From an uncultured Bacteroidales bacterium (GTDB lineage Bacteria; Bacteroidota; Bacteroidia; Bacteroidales; Muribaculaceae), in assembly GCA_945828175.1 (NCBI GenBank), contig CALZQD010000142.1, positions 1 through 5,143 of the forward strand: a stretch of 5,143 nt of DNA, written 5' to 3'. Numbering within the stretch: position 1 is the stretch's first letter; every line of letters begins with the position of its first letter. The notes under the pieces are model-generated. The model worked only from the letters and a program-made list of their open reading frames with translations. It was not told where the DNA came from and ran no database searches. Below, in pieces: positions 1 through 5,143 of the stretch. The translations under genes were made by a program, and so were the position numbers.

Positions 1-340
1 CGATTAGCCGCTGCAGTGCGGTGGATGCGGCCGAGAGGTGCGAGTGGGTCGCCGCCATGTCGATCTCGTCGGTCAACGGCGTGTCTTTGCTGTAGCGCGA
101 GTTGCGGCGTATATATGTGATGCAGGTGTTGATGGCAGTGCGGTAGAGCCATGTCGACATCTTCGACTCGCCTCTGAATTTGTCGAGCCCCTGCCAGATG
201 TTGATGGCAATCTCCTGATAGAGGTCGTCGAAGCTTGCGCCGGGCGAGCTGTAGAGGCTGCATATCTTGGCCAACAGGCCTTTGTTGGCGTCGAGTATGT
301 CGAGAAAACACTGTTCTTTTGTTGATTGGTCTTTCTTCAT
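1..340 (-). CDS. ECF-type RNA polymerase sigma-70 factor (partial; C-terminal part lies beyond the left edge)
   Basis: Reading the minus strand from the ATG at 340-338 gives 113 codons without a stop, truncated by the window edge. The product starts MKKDQSTKEQCFLDILDANK. Residues about 38-79 match sigma-70 region 2: a DDLYQEI segment (38-44, the core-binding helix), then NIWQGLDKFRGESK and STWLYRTAINTCITYIRR (62-79, the region 2.3/2.4 helix that melts and reads the -10 element). Residues 80-107 look like the variable linker, and LQRLI at the edge should be the start of region 4, the -35-reading domain, which is not visible. Family members are usually about 160-190 aa, so roughly 60% is present. 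It would redirect core RNA polymerase to a specific regulon. An in-frame stop lies about 50 nt upstream with no other ATG between, so this start is preferred; there is no Shine-Dalgarno sequence. Any anti-sigma partner would lie off the left edge. The family call is firm; the regulon is unknown. Confidence 0.93.
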   Translation of the reverse strand, partial: MKKDQSTKEQCFLDILDANKGLLAKICSLYSSPGASFDDLYQEIAINIWQGLDKFRGESKMSTWLYRTAINTCITYIRRNSRYSKDTPLTDEIDMAATHSHLSAASTALQRLI

Positions 341-401
341 TGCGTCAGTCGTCGGTGATGACTGTTGTTGTGGTTGTTCGTTATTTTAGACGCGAAGTAA
401 A

Positions 402-453
402 TAAAAAAATTACGCCCCCGGCGAAAAAATTGCCGGAGGCGTATGCTTTTTTA
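402..453 (-). terminator. Rho-independent terminator after the lipoprotein gene, possibly bidirectional
   Basis: Arms at 411-422 and 432-443 form a 12-bp stem with one mismatch (C417 against A437) and a 9-nt A/T-rich loop (423-431). On the minus strand the stem is followed by AA and a run of seven T (plus-strand A-run at 403-409), the classical layout for terminating the lipoprotein gene, whose stop codon is only 25 nt upstream of the stem. On the plus strand the stem is followed by six T at 447-452, so it could work in both directions, although no plus-strand gene reads into it. It isolates the sigma-factor gene from the genes upstream. Confidence 0.85.
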
Positions 454-467
454 TCAATCAGCGGCTG

Positions 468-1082
468 TTACTGCTGCACGTTGTTGCGGCGGAAGGTATA
501 GTCGCGGTCGGCGATCTCGAAGGTCATGATGCCGTTTTTGATCTTGATGTCGTCAAGTTTGTTGTATTTGAGGAACTCGGTCTTGATGGCCGGAGCGATA
601 ACGCTCTGCCAGCGGGCGGCTGTGGCGGTCGAGAGTGAGTCGAGCTGCGGGTCCTGCATGCCGCTGACGAGGTCTTCGGCGAAGGTGACGCCGTCGGGGT
701 CGACCTTGACCGTGAAGCTCGACGGGTCGAGGGTGATGGCGATGTCATCATCGTCGATGAAGGCCCATGTGCCTGTCATCGAAGCCGATGCTGCGACGCT
801 GACTTCATAGGCTGCGTTCTCGAAGGTACCACCCGTGACGGGCTGGTTGGCGTCGATGGCTGCCGAAATTGTCAGAAGACCGCTGTCTTTGGCCTTGCTT
901 GCGGGCTGTTGTGCGAAATCGAGTGATATTGTCGAGGTTACGTCGATGGCGCCGCTCACTGCGAGCGAGCGGTCGGGCATACCTGTCCACGAGCCTGCGA
1001 CGTCGGCGTGACGCTCGCACGATGTAAATGCGGCGGCTGCGACGGCTAAGCCCGAGGCTAAGATGAGATTGAGATGTTTCAT
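468..1082 (-). CDS. putative envelope lipoprotein of unknown function, beta-rich (possibly lipocalin-like)
   Basis: This is a 204-aa protein whose family I do not recognise. It begins with a lipoprotein signal peptide: a short basic start (MKH), a hydrophobic core to about residue 19, then FTSC with Cys22 as the probable lipidated residue (Phe at -3 is not ideal for a lipobox). Soon after comes VAGSWTG (28-34), and a second similar motif, MTGTW, at 102-106 followed by four Asp (110-113). The mature part alternates polar and hydrophobic residues (for example IAITLDPSSFTVKVD), which suggests beta strands, with a more helical stretch near 150-180 (SLSTATAARWQSVIAPAIKTEFLKY) and a last strand pair (IKIKNGIMTFEIADRDYTFRR). 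G-x-W near the mature N-terminus is typical of lipocalin-like barrels, so that fold is a reasonable guess only. The frame can be extended to a GTG at 1112, but that would add a polar leader before the signal peptide, so the ATG at 1082 is preferred. It lies 61 bp downstream of plsC on the same strand and may be co-transcribed with it. Confidence 0.82.
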   Translation of the reverse strand: MKHLNLILASGLAVAAAAFTSCERHADVAGSWTGMPDRSLAVSGAIDVTSTISLDFAQQPASKAKDSGLLTISAAIDANQPVTGGTFENAAYEVSVAASASMTGTWAFIDDDDIAITLDPSSFTVKVDPDGVTFAEDLVSGMQDPQLDSLSTATAARWQSVIAPAIKTEFLKYNKLDDIKIKNGIMTFEIADRDYTFRRNNVQQ

Positions 1083-1143
1083 TGTGTTATAATGCGTTAA
1101 TAATTTTAGCACTATAACAATTAAATGACTGTTAATGTTCTTC

Positions 1144-1869
1144 TCAGCGGCGGTTTTCGGGCAGAGCCGAGACGATGGCCTCGCGCGAGGCGTCCATCAG
1201 TTCCTTGAGGTCGTGGCCGCTCGCGGGCGCCTCGATGGGCTTGTGTATCGTCAGTCTTATATGGCCGGGGCGGGGCAGGATGGCCGTTCGCGGCATCACC
1301 TCGTAGGCGCCTTCAATGGTCAGCGGCACAACGGGCATGCCGAATTCGACGGCGAGGGTGTAGGCGCCGCGCTTGAAGGGCCTGACATGGCCGTCGAGTG
1401 TGCGCGAGCCTTCGGGGAAGACCACGACCGACATGCCGCCGGCGAGCTGGCGCTCGGCGTCTTCCATGGTCTTGCGTATGCCTGCCGGAGTGCGGTTGTC
1501 GACATAAATCTGACCCGACACACGGCAGCTGTAGCCGACGAGCGGTATCGACTCGAGCGCCTTTTTCATCATCCACCTGAAGTTGTGGTTGAGGTAGCCG
1601 TAGATCGAGAAGATGTCATAGGCTCCCTGATGGTTGGCGACGAAGACATACGAGGTTTTCTTCGCGATGTTCTCGCGGCCCGTGACCGTCACTTTGACGA
1701 AAGTCAGCAGGCAGAAGAGTTTCGACCAGTAACGGGCCGGCCAGTAACCCCACCATCGCGCTCCGCCGAGGGCCGAGCCTATTATGGTGACGATAGCGGT
1801 CACGATTGTCGCCGCCAGCAGTATCGGCAGCATGATGAAAATCTGATATATGCGGTAGAATAGTATCAT
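1144..1869 (-). CDS. plsC: 1-acyl-sn-glycerol-3-phosphate acyltransferase (PlsC/LPLAT family)
   Basis: This 241-aa enzyme should transfer an acyl chain to the sn-2 position of lysophosphatidic acid, giving phosphatidic acid, the precursor of membrane phospholipids; it acts at the inner membrane. All four family motifs are visible: motif I, the catalytic NHQGAYD (79-85, His80 and Asp85); motif II, GQIYVDNR (119-126), substrate binding; motif III, FPEGSR (151-156), binding of the glycerol phosphate; and motif IV, VVPLTIEG (180-187). An N-terminal hydrophobic segment (about 9-36) is a membrane anchor or re-entrant helix. Length is normal for the family. The frame continues upstream to a TTG at 1899, but a -7-like box at 1887-1894 lies inside that extension, so the ATG at 1869 is preferred. 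It is transcribed divergently from valS and followed by the lipoprotein gene. Activity on another lysophospholipid or on an aminolipid (an OlsA-like role) cannot be excluded from sequence; the gene symbol is by family. Confidence 0.93.
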   Translation of the reverse strand: MILFYRIYQIFIMLPILLAATIVTAIVTIIGSALGGARWWGYWPARYWSKLFCLLTFVKVTVTGRENIAKKTSYVFVANHQGAYDIFSIYGYLNHNFRWMMKKALESIPLVGYSCRVSGQIYVDNRTPAGIRKTMEDAERQLAGGMSVVVFPEGSRTLDGHVRPFKRGAYTLAVEFGMPVVPLTIEGAYEVMPRTAILPRPGHIRLTIHKPIEAPASGHDLKELMDASREAIVSALPENRR

Positions 1870-1886
1870 GGCGTTGAAATTTTCGG

Positions 1887-1894
1887 CAAATATA
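1887..1894 (-). promoter_or_regulatory. Bacteroidota-type -7 element for plsC
   Basis: The minus strand reads TATATTTG here, an exact match to the TAnnTTTG -7 element of the primary Bacteroidota sigma factor, followed by CC as at the promoter upstream of the TonB-like gene. The box ends 17 nt before the ATG at 1869, so the transcript would have a very short leader. No clean TTTG is present at the -33 position. The position, in a divergent gap directly ahead of the gene, supports the call. Confidence 0.55.
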
Positions 1895-1898
1895 AACA

Positions 1899-1913
1899 AT
1901 TATTTAAAATAAT
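1899..1913. repeat. AT-rich perfect inverted repeat in the plsC-valS divergent region
   Basis: ATTATTT and AAATAAT form 7-bp arms around a single central A (1906). The repeat sits 4 bp beyond the plsC -7 box, where the promoter spacer and -33 region would be, and about 35 bp upstream of the valS -7 box. It could be an operator or an AT-rich upstream element, but short palindromes arise easily by chance in AT-rich intergenic DNA. Confidence 0.3.
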
Positions 1914-1947
1914 GTGTCGCGGTCGAGGCTCATTTGGGGATATTTAG

Positions 1948-1955
1948 TAATTTTG
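1948..1955 (+). promoter_or_regulatory. Bacteroidota-type -7 element for valS
   Basis: TAATTTTG matches TAnnTTTG exactly and is followed by CACC. The box ends 43 nt before the valS ATG, predicting transcription from about 1961-1964 and a leader of some 35-38 nt. The leader is A-rich near the start codon and has no Shine-Dalgarno sequence, as usual in this phylum. A TTTG at 1933-1936 is only 11 bp away, too close to serve as the -33 element (normal gap about 19-21 bp). Confidence 0.6.
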
Positions 1956-1998
1956 CACCTCGGAAAAATATACTGAAACTATTCAAACATAGACCCAA

Positions 1999-4689
1999 AT
2001 GAACGAATTAGCACCCAAATACAGTCCTTCTGAAGTAGAAGACAAGTGGTATGCTTACTGGATGGAGCACAAGCTCTTTCATTCAGAACCCGATGATCGT
2101 CAGCCGTATACAATCGTAATTCCCCCGCCAAATGTGACCGGTGTGCTCCACATGGGCCACATGCTCAACAATACTATCCAGGACATCCTCGTGCGCCGCG
2201 CGCGCATGGAGGGCAAGAACGCCCTCTGGGTGCCCGGCACCGACCATGCCTCTATCGCAACCGAGACCAAGGTCATCGCCAAGCTCGCCTCGCAGGGCAT
2301 CAAGAAAACCGACCTCACCCGCGAGCAATTCCTCGTCCACGCCTGGGACTGGACCAAGACCCACGGCGGCATCATCCTCCAGCAGCTGCGCAAACTCGGC
2401 GCCTCGTGCGACTGGGACCGAACGGCCTTCACTATGGACGAGCGCCGCTCTGAGAGCGTCGTCAAGGTCTTCTGCGACCTCTACAACAAAGGCTACATCT
2501 ACCGCGGCCTGCGCATGGTCAACTGGGACCCCGCCAACCGCACGGCCATCAGCGACGACGAGGTCTTCTTCGTCGACGAGAAATCGAAGCTCTACTACCT
2601 CCGCTACTACCTCGCCGACGACGATTTCACCGGCGAGACAGGCGCCGAGGAGGAAGTCGTCCACCGCGACGCCGAAGGACGCCGCTACGCCGTCGTCGCC
2701 ACGACCCGTCCCGAGACCATCATGGGCGATACTGCTATGTGTATCAACCCCAAAGACCCCAAGAACCAGTGGCTCAAGGGCAAGCGCGTCATCGTGCCCC
2801 TCGTCGGCCGTGAGATTCCCGTCATCGAGGACCGCTATGTCGAAATCGACTTCGGCACCGGCTGTCTCAAAGTGACTCCGGCCCACGACAAGAACGACTA
2901 TATGCTCGGCAAGAAGCACAATCTCGAGACCATCGACATCTTCAACGAAGACGGCACAGTCAACGAATGCGGCGCGCCCTACACCGGCCTCGACCGCTTC
3001 GAGGTGCGCGAGCGCATCGCCAAAGACCTCGCCGCCGCAGGCATGCTCGAGAAAGTCGAGGACTACGACAACAAGGTCGGCTTCTCTGAGCGTACCAAGG
3101 TCGCCATTGAGCCCCGTCTGTCTACCCAGTGGTTCGTCTCGATGAAGCACTTTGCCGAAATCTCGCTCAAGCCTGTCATGGACGATATCATCAGCTTCGT
3201 TCCCGAAAAATACAAGACCACATACCGCATCTGGCTCGAAAACATCCAGGACTGGTGCATCAGCCGTCAGCTCTGGTGGGGTCACCGCATCCCGGCTTAT
3301 TATTATAAGGATAAAGACGGCAACAACATGACCGTCGTCGCCGAGACCATCGAGGCAGCGGTCGAGAAAGCTCGCGTCGACGGCGGCCGCCCCGACCTTC
3401 AGGCCTCTGATCTCACCCAGGACCCCGACGCTCTCGACACATGGTTCTCGAGCTGGCTCTGGCCCATCACGCTCTTCGACGGCATCCTCAATCCCGGCAA
3501 CAAAGAGATCAACTACTACTATCCCACGGCCACACTCGTCACCGGTCCCGACATCATCTTCTTCTGGGTCGCCCGCATGATCATGGCCGGATATGAATAC
3601 GTAGGCAAACAGCCCTTCGACAACGTCTACTTCACCGGCATCGTCCGCGACGCCATCGGCCGCAAGATGTCGAAGCAGCTCGGCAACTCGCCCGACCCGC
3701 TCGACCTCATCGCCACCTACGGTGCCGACGGCGTCCGCATGGGCCTGATGCTCGCCGCCCCCGCCGGCAACGACATCATGTATGACGACAAACTCTGCGA
3801 ACAGGGCCGTAACTTCTGCAACAAGATCTGGAACGCCTTCCGCCTCGTCAAAGGATGGGAGGTCGACGACAAAGCCGCGCAGCCCGAAGTCGCCGCCATC
3901 GCTGCCCGTTGGTTTGAGGCCGCTCTCGATGCCGCCCTTGAGGAAGTCGCCGACCAGTTTGCCAAATTCCGTCTCAACGAGGCGCTGATGACCGTCTACA
4001 AGCTATTCCGCGACGAATTCTCGTCGTGGTATCTCGAAATGGTCAAGCCCGCCTACGGCTGCCCCGTCGACGGCAAGACCTATGCGCAGACAATCGCCTT
4101 CTTCGACAAACTCCTCCGTATGCTCCATCCCTTCATGCCCTTCATCACCGAAGAGCTGTGGCAGCACCTGGCAGAGCGCGCCGACGGCGAGTCGATCATG
4201 TATGCCGAGATGCCCAAGGCTGTCGGCCTCGACCGCTCTATCATCGGTCTCGTCGACCTTGCCAAAGAGATTGTCACCGGCGTCCGCGGCGTCAGAGCAC
4301 AGAAAAACATTGCCTCGAAAGAGGTGCTGACCCTCAACGTCATCGGCGGCTTCGACGCCCGTATCACCCCAGTCGTCGTCAAGCTCGCCAACCTCGACGC
4401 CGTCAACAGCGATTGCGCCAAAGACCCTGCCGCAGCGTCATTCCTCGTCGGTACAACCGAATACAACGTCCCCCTCGCATCGACCATCGACGTCCCTGCC
4501 GAGATCGCACGACTCGAGAAAGAGATAGCCTATCTCGAAGGCTTCAAGCGCACGGTCGAGAAAAAACTCTCCAACGAACGCTTTGTCAGCAACGCCCCCG
4601 AGGCCGTCGTCGCCAACGAGCGCAACAAACTCTCCGACGCCGACTCGAAGCTCGCCGCTCTCCGTGCCAACCTCGCCGCCCTCAAATAA
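1999..4689 (+). CDS. valS: valyl-tRNA synthetase (valine--tRNA ligase)
   Basis: This 896-aa cytoplasmic class I aminoacyl-tRNA synthetase charges tRNA-Val with valine and removes mischarged threonine. It appears complete. In order: the Rossmann-fold entry [13 protein letters not shown] (42-54), where HMGH (51-54) is the HIGH signature that binds [12 protein letters not shown] just after it; the inserted CP1 editing domain with [10 protein letters not shown] (235-244); the return to the catalytic core with [15 protein letters not shown] (418-432), DALDTWFSS (477-485) and [12 protein letters not shown] (516-527); the second signature as [13 protein letters not shown] (from 555), with KMSKQ (556-560) instead of KMSKS; an alpha-helical anticodon-binding domain from about 605 with NKIWNAFR and [16 protein letters not shown]; and a C-terminal coiled-coil arm from about 830, rich in Lys, Glu and Leu, that contacts the tRNA elbow. 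The length is within the bacterial range (E. coli 951). Codons are strongly biased to C at the third position, consistent with high expression. Its leader is too short for a T-box. The gene appears monocistronic, with its own promoter and a terminator downstream. Confidence 0.99.
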   Translation: MNELAPKYSPSEVEDKWYAYWMEHKLFHSEPDDRQPYTIVIPPPNVTGVLHMGHMLNNTIQDILVRRARMEGKNALWVPGTDHASIATETKVIAKLASQGIKKTDLTREQFLVHAWDWTKTHGGIILQQLRKLGASCDWDRTAFTMDERRSESVVKVFCDLYNKGYIYRGLRMVNWDPANRTAISDDEVFFVDEKSKLYYLRYYLADDDFTGETGAEEEVVHRDAEGRRYAVVATTRPETIMGDTAMCINPKDPKNQWLKGKRVIVPLVGREIPVIEDRYVEIDFGTGCLKVTPAHDKNDYMLGKKHNLETIDIFNEDGTVNECGAPYTGLDRFEVRERIAKDLAAAGMLEKVEDYDNKVGFSERTKVAIEPRLSTQWFVSMKHFAEISLKPVMDDIISFVPEKYKTTYRIWLENIQDWCISRQLWWGHRIPAYYYKDKDGNNMTVVAETIEAAVEKARVDGGRPDLQASDLTQDPDALDTWFSSWLWPITLFDGILNPGNKEINYYYPTATLVTGPDIIFFWVARMIMAGYEYVGKQPFDNVYFTGIVRDAIGRKMSKQLGNSPDPLDLIATYGADGVRMGLMLAAPAGNDIMYDDKLCEQGRNFCNKIWNAFRLVKGWEVDDKAAQPEVAAIAARWFEAALDAALEEVADQFAKFRLNEALMTVYKLFRDEFSSWYLEMVKPAYGCPVDGKTYAQTIAFFDKLLRMLHPFMPFITEELWQHLAERADGESIMYAEMPKAVGLDRSIIGLVDLAKEIVTGVRGVRAQKNIASKEVLTLNVIGGFDARITPVVVKLANLDAVNSDCAKDPAAASFLVGTTEYNVPLASTIDVPAEIARLEKEIAYLEGFKRTVEKKLSNERFVSNAPEAVVANERNKLSDADSKLAALRANLAALK

Positions 4690-4723
4690 AAACGGCAAAC
4701 GACATTCCCAATCCCCATATACC

Positions 4724-4759
4724 CAAGGCGCGCCCACTCATGGACGCGCCTTGCTGTTT
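4724..4759 (+). terminator. hairpin terminator after valS
   Basis: Arms CAAGGCGCG (4724-4732) and CGCGCCTTG (4745-4753) pair perfectly over 9 bp. After one mismatch (C4733 against A4744) two more C-G pairs follow, leaving the 6-nt loop 4736-4741. The stem starts 35 nt after the valS stop codon. The following tract, CTGTTT, is a weak U-run, so termination may be incomplete or helped by other factors. Confidence 0.7.
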
Positions 4760-4794
4760 CCGAATGATGCAAATTGACCCTATAAGACGTTACT

Positions 4795-4807
4795 ATAATA
4801 CAATTAT
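4795..4807. repeat. short AT-rich inverted repeat upstream of the TonB-like gene
   Basis: ATAAT (4795-4799) and ATTAT (4803-4807) flank ACA. The repeat lies 6 bp upstream of the predicted -7 box, in the spacer region, a placement similar to the palindrome before plsC. It is very short and may be chance. Confidence 0.2.
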
Positions 4808-4813
4808 TATGAC

Positions 4814-4821
4814 TATATTTG
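4814..4821 (+). promoter_or_regulatory. Bacteroidota-type -7 element for the TonB-like gene
   Basis: TATATTTG is an exact TAnnTTTG match and is followed by CC, the same ten bases as at the plsC promoter. The box ends 24 nt before the ATG at 4846, giving a leader of about 17-20 nt. There is no recognisable -33 TTTG. Together with the hairpin upstream it indicates that the gene is transcribed independently of valS. Confidence 0.55.
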
Positions 4822-4845
4822 CCAAACCCTTAAAACGATATCATT

Positions 4846-5143
4846 ATGAAAATGAAATTTACACTCTTTTTACTGCTCCTTATAATGGCGATGCCGCTGA
4901 GTGCTCAGACCTCGGGCGAGACAGATAACGAGCCGGTCTATAATATGGCAATGGTGAGCCAGCAGCCGAAGTTCCCGGGAGGAACAGCAGCTATGTATAA
5001 ATGGTTCGCTGACAATGTGAAATATCCTGCCGAAGCAGCGAGCGAAGAAGCTTGGGGCAAGGTGATTGTCGATTTTGTAATCACCAAGACAGGCGCAATC
5101 CATAAAGTGAGCGTCGCCCGCAGTCTTCATCACGCGCACGACC
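4846..5143 (+). CDS. secreted TonB C-terminal-domain protein (partial; runs off the right edge)
   Basis: Starting at the ATG at 4846, 99 codons are visible with no stop. The N-terminus, MKMKFTLFLLLLIMAMPLSAQ, is a Sec signal peptide with likely cleavage near SA-Q (residues 19-21). After a short acidic linker (about 22-33) comes a TonB C-terminal domain: PKFPGGTAAMYKWFADNVKYP (44-64), then AWGKVIVDFVITKTGAIHKVSVARS (72-96). PxFPGG..., N(I/V)KYP and GKVxVxFVxxxxGxIxxVxVxRS are the hallmark positions of this family. In TonB itself this domain, in the periplasm, touches the TonB box of outer-membrane receptors. Here the usual N-terminal membrane anchor and Pro-rich spacer are replaced by a cleavable signal, so energy transduction as in true TonB is doubtful; a periplasmic or outer-membrane binding role is inferred. 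The rest of the domain, and anything after it, is beyond the window. Codon use is less C-biased than in valS. An alternative start two codons in (the second Met) is possible. Domain call firm, function uncertain. Confidence 0.88.
   Translation, partial: MKMKFTLFLLLLIMAMPLSAQTSGETDNEPVYNMAMVSQQPKFPGGTAAMYKWFADNVKYPAEAASEEAWGKVIVDFVITKTGAIHKVSVARSLHHAHD

Noticed and set aside
38..325. 95-aa plus-strand open frame at the left edge
   Set aside because: It is antisense to the ECF sigma factor, whose region 2 is clearly readable on the minus strand.
1083..1112. GTG start extending the lipoprotein by ten residues
   Set aside because: It would put a polar stretch before a well-formed lipoprotein signal peptide that begins at the ATG at 1082.
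1135..1863. 242-aa plus-strand open frame opposite plsC
   Set aside because: It mirrors plsC, whose four catalytic motifs are intact on the minus strand; the plus-strand translation shows no recognisable domain.
1870..1899. TTG start extending PlsC by ten residues
   Set aside because: The extension overlaps the predicted -7 element, and the ATG at 1869 places the hydrophobic segment close to the N-terminus as usual.
1933..1936. TTTG as the -33 element of the valS promoter
   Set aside because: The gap to the -7 box is only 11 bp, well short of the normal spacing.
1914..1998. T-box or other tRNA-sensing leader ahead of valS
   Set aside because: The predicted leader is under 40 nt, with no stem array, T-box bulge or intrinsic terminator before the gene.
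2083..3285. 400-aa open frame on the minus strand inside valS
   Set aside because: It is fully antisense to the strongly supported valS catalytic and editing domains. Its composition, heavy in Val, Asp, Glu, Leu and Ala with no domain, is what the complement of a C-ending-codon gene gives.
4026..4928. 300-aa plus-strand open frame overlapping the end of valS and the start of the TonB-like gene
   Set aside because: It is out of frame with valS, very rich in Arg and Pro, crosses a terminator and a promoter, and overlaps the signal peptide of the TonB-like gene in another frame.
1..5143. Mobile element, CRISPR array, tRNA/rRNA gene or defence system
   Set aside because: No transposase or integrase motifs, no long terminal or regularly spaced repeats, no tRNA-like cloverleaf and no defence-type domains were seen on either strand.

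Overview
The window looks like ordinary chromosomal DNA from a member of the Bacteroidota, most likely a fairly GC-rich gut Bacteroidales (Muribaculaceae-like, by inference). The clues are -7 promoter elements of the TAnnTTTG type, start codons without Shine-Dalgarno sequences, a stand-alone TonB C-terminal-domain protein, a Bacteroidota-style ECF sigma factor, and a valyl-tRNA synthetase with the variant signature KMSKQ. The genus cannot be fixed from the sequence alone.

Layout: three genes on the minus strand occupy the left third. From right to left, in transcription order, they are a PlsC-family 1-acyl-glycerol-3-phosphate acyltransferase (1144-1869), a lipoprotein of unknown function (468-1082) and the first 113 codons of an ECF sigma factor that runs off the left edge (1-340). 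A strong hairpin with T-tracts (about 402-453) separates the lipoprotein gene from the sigma gene, so the sigma factor is probably a separate transcription unit. A 129-bp divergent promoter region (1870-1998) separates plsC from valS (1999-4689, plus strand), which fills about half the window. After a GC-rich hairpin terminator (4724-4759) and a new promoter, a signal-peptide-bearing TonB C-terminal-domain protein begins at 4846 and runs off the right edge.

Functionally these are mostly housekeeping and envelope genes: valS for translation, plsC for phosphatidic acid and membrane phospholipid synthesis, a lipoprotein and a TonB-like protein in the envelope, and a regulator. Nothing shows that they form one pathway. 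I found no mobile element, CRISPR array, tRNA, rRNA or defence system. The high GC and strong C-ending codon bias of valS create long antisense and out-of-frame open frames that are not genes. I see no convincing evidence of a new biological system here; the points most worth a second look are the anchorless TonB-like protein, the unassigned lipoprotein and the divergent promoter region.
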